A DNA stretch of 64,000 nt from Begonia masoniana (lineage: Eukaryota > Streptophyta > Magnoliopsida > Cucurbitales > Begoniaceae): NCBI GenBank assembly GCA_022432975.1, contig CM039509.1, forward strand, positions 41,512,209 to 41,576,208, in the 5' to 3' direction. The notes beneath the pieces were generated by a model. That model did not search any database. It was not told the DNA's origin and saw only the letters and a list, made by a program, of their open reading frames with translations. Made by a program: the position numbers and the translations under genes. The stretch's first letter is position 1; each line of letters opens with the position of its first letter. Positions 23,494 to 33,395 of the stretch are shown one piece after another.

Positions 23494-24092
23494 ATGCCAC
23501 GTTATTGAAAAATTGATGGGACAAATTTCTCGTTCTGGAGAATGCAAATCGAGGATCACTTGTACGGAAAAAACTTCATTCTTCCTTTGAGTGCGAAACC
23601 AGAGAAGATGGAAGAAGATGAATGGAAATCTCCTTGATAGACAGGTTTGGGAGTCGTCTGATTGACGTTAACCAAAAGCATTGCTCCAAACATGGCGAAG
23701 GAGAAGACCACCGCCGAGTCTGATGAAGGCTCTGTCTGATATGTACGAGAAACCGTCTGCGAATAATAAGGTATTTCTTATGAAGAAGCTTTTGTAATCT
23801 GAAGATATTGATGGTACTTCTGTCGCAGCATATCTAAATGAATTCAATTACTATTGTGAACAATTGCTATCTGTGGAAATGATTTTGGAGGATGAGATTT
23901 GTGCTTAATTTTTTTGGCTTCTCTACCGAATAGTTGGGAGCCTATGAGGGCAGCAATTAGTAACTCAGTTGGAAGCGAAAAACTGGTATTCACCGATATG
24001 AGTGATCATATTCTTGTCGAGGAGGTTTGTAAGATTGATTCTGATGACACATCGAATGACTCAGCTTTGAATGTTGTAAGTAGGGGCATATT
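23494..24092 (+). pseudogene. C1 copia gag (UBN2-type), broken
   Basis: Copia gag signature: IDGTNFSFWRMQIEDHLYGK near the start, then DMYEKPSANNK, AAYLNEFNYYCEQLLSVEM, FLASLPNSWEPMRAAISNS and HILVEEVCKIDSDDTS in successive frames. Several stop codons and frameshifts interrupt it (for example tga after the fourth codon and tag near 23638). S2 cuts it at 24093. The zinc-knuckle end resumes at 27429. The role in the family is capsid formation. Here it is dead. Confidence 0.8.
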
Positions 24093-25235
24093 TATAATAC
24101 CCCAGATTTTTCGGGTTAATTTAAATTAGGTTAGCTATTGGTTTAATTAAATTATTCTTGGGAGTTTCGGTGGAGGAGTTAGACCGAGGGTGAGGTGATA
24201 GCCAATTCATAGAAATTTAACGGTCGAAGAACAAAATTTAACAAAATTTCGGAGGGGCCGAATTCATGGGAGGGCAAAATGGTAATTAGCTATTTTAAAT
24301 TATGTTTTAAGAGAAAACATTAGGTTTTCACTTAAAACAGCAGAATGGCTTCGAAGAAGCCATTCTGCTGTGTGAACGCTGGAGACCCGAACGGAGACGG
24401 GGGGAGGGGGATGATCGGCGAGCTGTTCACCGCGGTTTCTGACGTTCTCCAGCCAGACGACGGTAGCGAGCGGGTTCTGGTTGTCTCCGCGCAGGAACCA
24501 ACCGGTAAGGCCTGTTTTCTTGTTCTGTTTCGGTTTTATTCGTGGCCGAGGGTGACGAGCTGGTTTGAGCTCCGATCACCAGCCGAAATTGGCTATTTCC
24601 GGCGTGGGTTTGCCGACCCTTGGACCAGCTAAGGTCGCTTGACTGTGAAGAGCCCTATTTGGGCGAAAAGCAGCAAGCCCTGTTTGGGCATTTCGAGTTT
24701 TTGTTGTGTATAGCCCCGAGATTTTGGTTAGATTATGCTAATTGAGGGGTAAATGTGATTGATTGGTGAGGAAACGGGTGGGAATCGATGAAAAACCGAA
24801 AGAGAAAATTTTGAACCTTAAGGCCCGGTTCTATTTTTGGGGATTTTGACCTAGCTACGATTATTTGTTTTAAATTTCCTTTTGATAGGTTAAACTAGAT
24901 TATTAGAGGAGTACGTGGCTGCTGGAATCGTTCGATTTCGTTAGCCGAGGCGAAAGTTACGCGCGTCTGAAGTTTCAAGATGGTTTTTACTAAACCCAAA
25001 TTAGTGGCCCATTTAGTTGAGTTTTAGTTGGGTTAGGCTAGGAATAGCAGTTTAAGAGTGAATTGGTGAATGTAATCTTGATTTTAATAAAGTTTGAATT
25101 TTTGTCTTAGGTCGAGCCGTAGGTGAACAGGGAACTGAGCATCCACAGCGAGCTAGGACGCCAGGTAAGTAGTAGTGTGGGTGTAAATGCCTGAGAGTAG
25201 CCCAGAAGGGCCTACACCACAGTTGTTTGCATGTT

Positions 25236-25990
25236 GTGAATCGTGTGTATGTCGTGAGTGGACAGTATGTGATGTGTATGTGTAGTCATCGTTAGTGGTA
25301 TGTTGTGAGTCTTGTGCAGGTTATGGGTCAGTTGTACGTATGTTGTGAGTCATATGCAGGTTGAGGGTAAGTTGTATGTAGGCTATAAGCCTCGTGCAAG
25401 TTGTGGGTTAGTTGTACGTATGTTGTGAGTCTTGTGCAGGTGTGGGTCAGTTGTACGTATGTTGTGAGTCTTGTGCAGGTTGTGGGTCAGTTGTATGTAA
25501 GTTGTGAGTCTTGTGCAGGTTGAGGGTAAGTTGTCTGTATGTTGTGAGTCTTGTGCAGGTTGTGGGTCAGTTGTATGTAGGTTGTGAGTTTTGTGCAGGT
25601 TATGGGTCAGTTATATGTATGTTGTGAGTTTTGTGCAGGTTGAGGGTAAGTTGTCTGTAGGTTGTGAGTCTCGTGCAGGTTGTGGGTCAGTTGTACGTAT
25701 GTTGTGAGTCTTGTGCGGGCTGTGGGTCAGTTGTATGTAGGTTGTCAGTCTTGTGCAGGTTGTGGGTCAGTTGTACGTATGTTGTGAGTCTTGTGCAGGC
25801 TGTGGGTCAGTTGTATGTAGGTTGTAAGTCTTGTGCAGGTTGTGGGTCAGTTGTACGTATGTTGTGAGTCTTGTGCAGGTTGTGGGTCAGTTGTACGTAT
25901 GTTGTGAGTCTTGTGTAGGTTGTGGGTAAGTTGTATGTAGGTTGTGAGTATTGCGCAGGTTGTGGGTCAGTTGTATGAATGTTGTAAGTC
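25236..25990 (+). repeat. 40-bp degenerate tandem repeat in S2
   Basis: About 18-19 imperfect copies of gttgtgagtcttgtgcaggt followed by tgtgggtcagttgtacgtat. Unlike the arrays in E1 and G1, the units differ from one another, so this array is older. Confidence 0.92.
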
Positions 25991-26064
25991 TTGTGATGTG
26001 TATGTGGAGTCGCTGTTAGTTGGTAGGGTTAGCATGTAGCATGTTTTAAGCACAGGAGAGTAGA

Positions 26065-26505
26065 GGAGGTGAGGAACGGTGCCACCTGGCCACGTGGGAC
26101 GGTGATTCGTAACGCCACGTGGTCGAGGTTAGAACCGGGGGACGGCGATACAAGATGCCCCGGGGACCGTTACAAATGTGAGGAATGGTGCAACCTAGCC
26201 ACGTGGGACGGCGATTCGTAACGCCACGTGGTAGAGGTTAGAGCCGGGGGACCGCGATACGAGACACCCCGGGGAACATTACAAATGTGAGGAATGGTGC
26301 AACTTAGCCACGTGGGACTGCGATTCGTAACGCCACGTGGTCGAGGATAAAATCGGGGGAGGGCGATACGAGACGCCCCGGGGACCGTTACAAATGTGAG
26401 GAACGTTGCCACATAGCCACGTGGGATGGCGATTCGTAACGCCACATAGTCGAAGTTAAATCCGGGGGACGGCGATACGAGACGCCCCGGGGACCGTTAC
26501 AAAGG
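26065..26505 (+). repeat. 109-bp tandem repeat with G-boxes, 4 copies
   Basis: Four units spaced exactly 109 bp (anchor gttacaaatgtgagg near 26168, 26277, 26386 and, diverged, 26495). Most units contain CCACGTGG or CCACGTGGG, a G-box core bound by plant bZIP and bHLH factors, plus a GC-rich gatacgagacgccccgggg segment. Regulatory use is inference. Confidence 0.9.
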
Positions 26506-27428
26506 TGTGGTACGGTGTGGACAGGCGATAGGGGGTTTTGGGTGTGACTTATGGACCCAATTCCTGGAGGAACTGGGACGGCAGTGACGTGTCGATAAAT
26601 AGTGCGGTGTACGGACTGACTGTCCGGTGCAGTTACATTCCGAACCTCAGTGAGATGTGATGCGGTGAGATGATTACAACGTGTGTAGAGACGTGCATGT
26701 GTTAGGATTGCATAACCAGTTTTCATGCTTCACGTTTATTTTTAGCACTTGCTTTGAGCTTATAGTGTGTTCTGTGGTGTAGGTACTGTTGAGCGGGAGG
26801 GTGAGTACCGAGAGCCTGACCAGGAGTAGGTGGCAGTTGGTCGCGTGCAACCAGGGCCCCGGCTGATGGCAGTGTTAGGGCTACCCGATCCAAGAGGAGC
26901 TGTGGCTCGATATTGATGGGGAGTAGGGCTTCTCTTTGTTTATATTTTGTGGGGGTATTGTGTAGTAGTTGTATATAGTCATAGTTAATGGTGATGTGTC
27001 ACCCTATATTGTGAATTTTCTTCATTTTAAGTTGATAGTACAATCTTTCTACTGCTATGATGATGATTGTCTAGAAATTTCGTATGTTGGTTAGATGGTT
27101 AGAAATATTCTGGATCTGGTTGATGATTTGATTCGTTTGCAGGTACCTAACATGTTGGGGGCGCTATTTTCAGGCGTTACTCTACCAAAATTTTTTAGGA
27201 GGACGCCGTGGTGCTTAACGGTTAGGATTAAGAAAAATTAGTGAGCCTAGACAGCTAGATAAGACATAAGAGAGCTTTGGGAGGTTAGTTTCAATTCTGC
27301 TGCGTGAGTTTTACTTGAAGGTATTTCTAGCGTTGGAAGTGTAAGCAAATGGGATAGTTGAGAGAGTCATTAGATCAGAGAAGTCCCTGTGCGCACCGGG
27401 AGCCCGGGTGGGTTTTCGGGGTGTTACA

Positions 27429-27947
27429 AGATGCAAGTCCAAGAATGGGAGAAGTGAGTTCAAGTCCCGACGAACATTTGAGTGCTGAATTATGGCAATG
27501 AGAGTCACATGAAGAAAGATTGCAGAGTACCGAAGAAGAACGGTAATGACACAGGAAAAGAGGTAGCCGCAGTCATCGAGGAATTCTTTAGTGTGTACGA
27601 TGAGAATGTCGTAAATTTTGCTTGCCAAGATACGAGTTTGGCGATCGATAGTGGCGCGTCAATACATGCCACTTCGTGGAGAGATTTCTTTATGTCCTAT
27701 ACTTCGGGTGACTTTGGAAGAGTGAGGATGAGAAATGGTGGCGTTGTAAAAGCCATTGGTATGGGAGATGTCCGTTTTGAGACCGACATCAGCAACACCT
27801 TGGTTTTGAGAGGTGTGAAGCACATCCCCGACATCCGTAAGAATTTGGTCTCGATTGGCAAGCTTGACGATGGAGGGTTTGGCAACACCTTTCGTGATGG
27901 AAAATGAAAGCTTACCAGAGGTTCATTGATCGTGGCGAGAGAAGAAA
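27429..27947 (+). pseudogene. C1 gag zinc knuckle and copia protease
   Basis: After S2 the copia frame resumes with a Lys/Arg-rich stretch, a knuckle whose first Cys is out of frame (one base missing near 27486) and whose second Cys is Tyr (NYGNESHMKKDC), then the protease. The active site LAIDSGASIHATSWRDF is intact near 27641. It is followed by VRMRNGGVVKAIGMGDV, GVKHIPDIRKNLVSIGKL and, after a stop at 27905, KLTRGSLIVARE. S3 interrupts it at 27948 and the same frame picks up at 30522. The last five bases, AGAAA, are the S3 duplication. Confidence 0.85.
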
Positions 27948-28139
27948 TGTAACGACCCAGGGAGCATCGCCACGAAATTCATGACTTTACATAAAACTTT
28001 AATTCATATTTGAACTCTTTTCTCCTTCTCTTTTTTTTTAATAACAGTATACCTAACAGGCTTAAAGACTTCAACTTAACGGATGGAAAATTAGTCCCTC
28101 GTACATGCTTCCAATCGACGTACAAGTTGCATGGGTCTG

Positions 28140-28740
28140 CATGCATCTACCGATAGACATTGCGTCTTCCGGATAGCACGTGCACCCCACATAACTCGTT
28201 TAAACACCTATCGGCAGATGCGAATACTCGCATCGACCGACGATCACGTGCATCTCGTGTGACCAATTAAAACATCTACCGACGGACATGTGAAATTCAC
28301 GTGTTCATCTAAGACATCTTCCGATAGCTTACAAGCTCTATATCATCCGATCACTATATGACAAATTATCATTTACATCATCCGGCGAGGAAAACATACT
28401 TCATCTTCCGGTGTAATAGGGAAACATCATCTGATGGACATGTGCTCCCCACGTGCATAATTAAAACATGACCCGGTCACTAAACGACAAGAAAACCCTC
28501 ACATCGTCCGATGGCTAAACACTCTACATCTGTCGATCACTAGACGACAAAATAGCACTTTCATCATCCGATGGCTAAACACTCTACATCTGCCGATCAC
28601 TAGACGACAAAATAGCACTTTCATCATCCGATGGCTAAACACTCTACATTTGCCGATCGCTAGACGACAAAATAACACTTTCATCATCCAATGGCTTAGG
28701 CACTCTACATCTGCCGATGACGTCAGCCGGATGAATGCCT
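28140..28740 (-). repeat. ATCGG/CATCNNCCGAT repeat zone in S3
   Basis: Many words of the type catcttccgat, catctgccgatcac, catcatccgatggc and tagacgacaaaa. Three to four units of 60 bp (gatggctaaacactctacat) are nearly identical. A gatgacgtcag word occurs at 28718. This is the S3 counterpart of the 61-bp array of E1. Confidence 0.85.
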
Positions 28741-29154
28741 CATCCAGCTTCTATCTTACGGCAATAAAACACTATAATCATCAAACAACCTCATCCAACA
28801 GAAAATACTACAACTCACTCAAATCTTAACCTGGAAATTGTAGACCCTAATGAGTAAAAACCCTATCCCATACAAGATACACATAGCGGAAGGCTTAAGC
28901 AAAACAGACCATTCATAATCCTTAAAATCGTTAACAGACTATGAAGTCAAACTATTCAAAATCTGAATCTCATTGTTATAAGAAAACTCTATTCTACTTA
29001 GTCATCTGTTTATCATAAACTTCTCTGACTTACTATGGTTATAACCAGGGAACTTGATCGCCTATCCAGCCTTCACTGTCACACTGAGCATCCTCCAGCA
29101 ACCAAGCTTAGACATCTTCATTGACCTTGAGTTCCTCACCTGAAAACTCGTCAC

Positions 29155-29822
29155 CTACATCATAAGGTTTAATCTATAAGCCTAATGCTTAGTAAGGAAT
29201 GCAACACTAACATGGATGCATGAATGTATAATTTGGGAAAATCACATGCTCATAAGTCTTTCCTTGTTCATGTCTTCGCTCGTAATCATCATTCATAGTC
29301 ATGGATCATATTCATCATTCATAATCATTGATCATATTCATCATTCATAGTCATGGATCATATTCATCATTTATAGTCATGGATCATATTCATCATTCAT
29401 AATCATTGATCGTATTCATTGTTTAGGTTGTGTGGATCAAGAGAGGATTTGTGCCGGTAAAGGGGGTTCGACAGTGAGTTTGATCTTGTTCCCTACTGCG
29501 GGTCGTATTCATATGTCCTTCTTTGGACTGTGACATATGCCGAACCGCCCCCAACCCTCACTTAATCCACGTTGCATAAATCTTATATATATACATACAT
29601 ACATACATATCTTGTTCATGGAAAACATGCGTTAAAACATTTTCTTATGCTTGAGAAACATTCATGATGCATGAACATGAGAGCTTTTAACTCATCAAAC
29701 TATGACAAGGATCATACAAGAGCAAACAACTTCATAATCATAAGGTACACATTGGACATCTCAACCTAGTACTCCCACGATGTAGGGCTCTATTAGCTGG
29801 AAATCTTAATACATTCACTTAC
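29155..29822 (-). promoter_or_regulatory. Structured intron-like leader module, S3
   Basis: On the minus strand: donor CAG|GTAAGT at 29822, weak hairpin GCT-AATAG-AGC (29787-29797), CCTACATCGTGGG (29774-29786), hairpin TAAGC-ATTAG-GCTTA (29177-29191), acceptor ending 29155. The helix CCTACATCGTGGG with CCTTATGATGTAGG forms through G-U pairs. Confidence 0.5.
29297..29420. repeat. 33-bp tandem repeat in S3
   Basis: About four imperfect copies of tcatagtcatggatcatatt + catcat, just inside the intron-like part of S3. A short tatatata/catacata microsatellite follows at 29586-29610. Confidence 0.8.
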
Positions 29823-30521
29823 CTGGTCTCCTTAGCACTTGAGCTCCTTTCTCTTCAAACTTCTTCACCTAAACATTTACATTGCAGTAGTTAAAACAAA
29901 ATCCTAATAGTTCTAATCTCGAGTTATCCTAAGATCTAATGGCTAAGAGTCCTTCCCGAGTTCTTAGTTTAATACTCAATGTAACCCGAAATCCCAAAAT
30001 CAAAACAATCGGATTCGATAATGATAATTCAGGGTTGGTTGTTTTAAATGTCCAGAATCGATTCGGAATGACATTACCAATCTCGGGTTTCAAAATGTTC
30101 TTATTAATATTCGGCCATTGAAGAATCCAAACTTCAATACAGAGCTGAAAACAGGGCAAATAAACTAACAGATAACCACATTGTCAAACTCGTACCTCGA
30201 GCACAAAGTAGCCGAGAAGTAGCAAGGAAACCGATCGCCGAATGAGGGATTTCCATCTGACAGAGAGCGAGAGCTTGGGAGAGAAGAAATCGCCGGAAGT
30301 TGGGGATGTCGGCTACAGTGGTTTAAATGAGGTTTGGATCCTTTCCTTTTTTCTTTAAATATTGGCCTCAATCCTCCATTATTACAACTTTGCCACTCAA
30401 CCTAGTTTAGATCCACATATAATTAATTAAGCTTGGCATAAATCCTAAACTACGAAGATTAAATATTTATGACCGTTAATACAGTTAAGAAAATCATCTG
30501 GCCATTAACTCGGGTGTTACA

Positions 30522-31028
30522 AGAAAAGTGCTCCTCATTATATGTGATGCACGCGAAGATCGCGAATTCCACAGTCAATTTGGTGGGTAATAAGGCTGCA
30601 AAGTTTGTGAATTCACCTTCTAAGAGAAAGGTTGAGAAGACTCGGAAGAAATCAGGTTCTCAAGTGAAGTTCAAGTTGGGATCGAAAGGTACATCAGAGC
30701 CGGTGAGTCAGCCTATTACAGATGTTCAGTCATCAGTTTCAGTTTCACGTCAGAATGATATCGTCAAAGGCAGAACCATGTGGAAGGTTAAAACTCTAGG
30801 ACCATATGATGAAACTATGGGTTATGCATTGAATGTGTTTGAGGGTAACGATTCCTGTGCGGAGTCTTCAACATGTTCAGATGCAGTTCTTTGTGACAAC
30901 CCTGATAGTTCAGTGATACTATGGAGGATGAGATGCGATTTCTTCTCAAGTAAGTCTCTCAAGTTTAAGCGGGGCTTAAACTTAAATTGTATCGGATAAT
31001 GAGTTGGCCCATCTGGGGCCTTTGTGGT
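30522..31028 (+). pseudogene. C1 internal remnant, partly unidentified
   Basis: The start, KCSSLYVMHAKIANSTVNLV, continues KLTRGSLIVARE from 27947 and resembles the copia GAG-pre-integrase lead-in. The expected LWH-RLGH motif is missing. The frame then runs on for about 150 residues, Ser- and Lys-rich (NSPSKRKVEKTRKKSGSQVK, then SQPITDVQSSVSVSRQND), to a stop near 30999. I do not recognise this part. It could be internal-deletion fusion sequence or a copia linker. S4 begins at 31029. Confidence 0.55.
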
Positions 31029-31534
31029 TGTAGCACCCGGTTCTATTGAACCAAAAATTTAATTTATTATTTATGATGTACTTTTATAGAAGGGTTGAGG
31101 GAGTTATTGATTAAGTTAATAAATGATCAGGCGAGGGCATGATGGTAATTAGAATTTTTACATAGTGGATAACGTATTTAAGGAAAAGTCCAGTGTGAGT
31201 AGCCGCCACTGTTTCATTTCTTTTTACCTCTCAGCTTGACAGATTTTCCCTCGGCGATTCCCCTCCAACCAAGGTGAGTTTTGATTCGATTACTTGCTTT
31301 TTTTTAGTATCTAGATAACTAGTGGATGACTATGTGTGCATTTTAGAAGTGCAGAGAGTGAGGGATGAGATTTGGGGTTTAGCGATGAATCGGGAATGGC
31401 GAGGAACAGAACCCCCAGAACTAGCCCCTTTAGATTTCCTAATGTTTAGAATGAAGTTTAGTAATGCTGTGCTTATGTTTTAGGTGAGCCAGCTCTTGGA
31501 ATATCTTACCACCAGGTACTCTCGGTGAAGCCAG

Positions 31535-32023
31535 GTAAGTGAAGTATTGTGTGTGCCTTCGGGCCTACATCACAAAACAGTAAGTTTATGCATGTTTGAG
31601 TATTTTCTGTATGTCATGCATCATGTTTTTTTAAAAGAATTACGAAAATGAACTTTCATGTATCATTATGGAAAGACAGGTACAGATTGAAATGCATTGG
31701 CGGTTAAGGGAACTAATCCACCCCTTAATTGATGAAGAGGATTTATGACATTGGGAGAATTGATCCCACTCCCAAGGGAATTGAGGGATCAGAACAGCTA
31801 TTAAGGGAATTCATCCACCCCTTAACTAATGAAGAGGATGTATGACATTGGGAGAATTGATCACACTCCCAAGGGAACCGAGGGATCAGATCAGCGATTG
31901 AACGAATGTGCAACTGAGATGTGAAAGTAGAAACTGCATAATTAGGATTTAGGTTTCAGCATATCATTTCATTATTGCTTTACTTACTTAGCATTAGGCT
32001 AATAGATGAGTTTTGTGATGTAG
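31535..32023 (+). promoter_or_regulatory. Structured intron-like leader module, S4 (reference copy)
   Basis: An upstream intron-like part runs from donor AAG|GTGAGT (31274) to acceptor TTTTAG (31483). A 51-nt exon 2 (31484-31534) ends CAG|GTAAGT. Then come hairpin GCC-TTCG-GGC (31555-31564), CCTACATCACAAAA (31564-31577), hairpin TTAGC-ATTAG-GCTAA (31988-32002) and the exact complement TTTTGTGATGTAGG (32011-32024) holding the acceptor AG. Confidence 0.55.
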
Positions 32024-32389
32024 GTGTTGAGGATACCACAGGTGAATTCCATGAGTTTACTGATGAATAGATGGAGTTGGGGGAGCACTTCTCTGTCACG
32101 AACTGGTATACTGATGAGGCAGATTAACTGATGTCTGTTGGTGTGAAAGTTCAGTTGACAGTGTTTCCATTTAAGTATGTTGAGTTTTCATGACAGTATT
32201 GATTTCAATGTTTTGAATACGATTTCGAGATCTTCCTGTTAATAATAATCTGTTGGGATTTAATGTTGGCACTCACTGGATTTTTAGTAATGTAATGGTT
32301 TGAAATGTTTTTGAATGGTTTCAGTGAAATGAGTAAATTCTTTTCTGTAGTTAGAGTTGTGCTTGTATACCAAGGAGTAGATGAAATGT

Positions 32390-32940
32390 GGTTCTGTTCT
32401 CTATCGGTGGATGAAGTCTATCGGCAGATGTCGAGTCGTTGTTCTATTCACTATCGGTAGATGAAGTCTATCGGAAGATGTCGGGTTGTTGTTCTGTTGT
32501 CTATCAGAAGATGTCTTCAGTGGAAGCCATCGGATGATATAGAACGAAATTTGTCGTTTAGTGATCGGTATATGTAGTTTGTTTTATCGGAAGATGTTGT
32601 TTTGTTCTCTATCGGTGGATGAAGTCTATCGGCAGATGTCGAGTCGTTGTTCTATTCACTATCGGTAGATAAAGTCTATCGGAAGATGTCGGGTTATAGT
32701 TATGTTGTCTATCGGAAGGTATAAGTAGAAAGTTTGTCGTTTAGTGATCGGCGTATGCAGTTTACTCAATCGGAGGTGTAGGTTTAAGTCTATCGGATGA
32801 TGTCTCAGTAAACTCATCGACTGATGCGTGCTGACGTCATCGGTAGATGTAGAAGGACTTTTGTCGTTTAGTCACCGAAAGAAGCCTTCTATTTCCTGTT
32901 TCATTCTTTTCCGTTGACTTTATTCATCGGCAGATGAATT
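32390..32940 (+). repeat. ATCGG repeat zone in S4
   Basis: Words tatcggcagatg, tatcggaagatg, tgtcgtttagtgatcgg and gctgacgtcatcggtagatg. A segment of about 200 bp is duplicated imperfectly (32391-32500 and 32600-32705). Confidence 0.85.
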
Positions 32941-33237
32941 TGACTTCTGTGACTTCTTAAGTATTTCACGATTTAAACCTCTATTTCTTTTTGGGCCGAT
33001 TAACTCTTAACATTCCGAACGATTATCCTAGCGATGTTTTTCACAGTTTTGCTTATCTCTATTATTGTCCAAATGATTTCTACTGCAAGTTTTAAATGTT
33101 TATTTATTTTGGATTCTAACTTATGTCAAGAGTCGATTGTTGAGAGAATTTTTTTAAAATACGGATGAAATTTCTTAGTCATGTACGGGCTTTTGAGTAA
33201 CGAGTCGGGTTCAGATAACTCGAGGCGTTACAGTGGT

Positions 33238-33395
33238 AGAGGAGCTTATTTTTTTAATGGAGTTTTGAGATTTGTTTCCTTGCTGGAATTTCCTTGAAGG
33301 TGGAGATTGTCAGCGTTCAGTGTTCTGGATTCGCTTTGGGTTGGGCCGAGTACCCCGTTGAATTTCTCATGTGTAGTTTTTGTCAAGGTGGAGTT
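33238..33395 (+). other. C1 3' end with polypurine tract
   Basis: Short non-coding stretch between S4 and the C1 3' LTR. A purine tract AAGGTGGAGTT (33385-33395) abuts the LTR start TGTTAAAAT. A second AAGGTGGAGATTG lies at 33297, so the end of the element may carry a decayed duplicate of the tract region. Confidence 0.65.

Larger units (their letters stand above)
25165..26782 (+). promoter_or_regulatory. Structured intron-like leader module, S2
   Basis: Donor CAG|GTAAGT at 25165, hairpin GCCC-AGAA-GGGC (25200-25211), CCTACACCACAG (25211-25222), complement CTGTGGTGTAGG (26772-26783) with acceptor AG at 26781-26782. Compared with G1 the T-to-C change in CACCAC is matched by A-to-G in GTGGTG. 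Two tandem arrays lie inside. Confidence 0.5.
24093..27428 (+). mobile_element. Solo gypsy LTR S2, 3.3 kb
   Basis: The start TATAATACCCC looks like a mutated TGTAATACCC. The end is GGGGTGTTACA. It interrupts C1 gag between the N-terminal domain and the zinc knuckle. The flanks atatt and agatg do not form a clean duplication. It contains the family leader module and two tandem regions inside the intron-like part. No gag-pol is present. An open frame at 24345-24632 has no recognisable domain and overlaps exon-1-like leader, so it is not called. Confidence 0.75.
27948..30521 (-). mobile_element. Antisense solo gypsy LTR S3
   Basis: 2574 bp from TGTAACGACC to GGGTGTTACA with perfect AGAAA duplications (27943-27947 and 30522-30526). 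On the minus strand it begins TGTAACACCCGAG, so it is antisense to C1. It contains ATCGG-type repeats, including four imperfect 60-bp units (28501-28720), a 33-bp repeat and the leader module. No coding sequence. Confidence 0.9.
31029..33232 (+). mobile_element. Solo gypsy LTR S4
   Basis: 2204 bp from TGTAGCACCC to GAGGCGTTACA with perfect GTGGT duplications (31024-31028 and 33233-33237). It is the compact relative of the G1 LTR: same promoter block, leader, A-like units (31705-31880), unique blocks, ATCGG zone (32390-32940) and tail with GGTTCAGATAACTCG. It serves as the reference for the ancestral order of G1 LTR parts. Confidence 0.93.

Noticed and set aside
24345..24632. 95-residue frame in S2 as a gene
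   Set aside because: It lies in the LTR leader, crosses a likely splice donor (near 24505) and has no known domain or homologue in the other LTRs.
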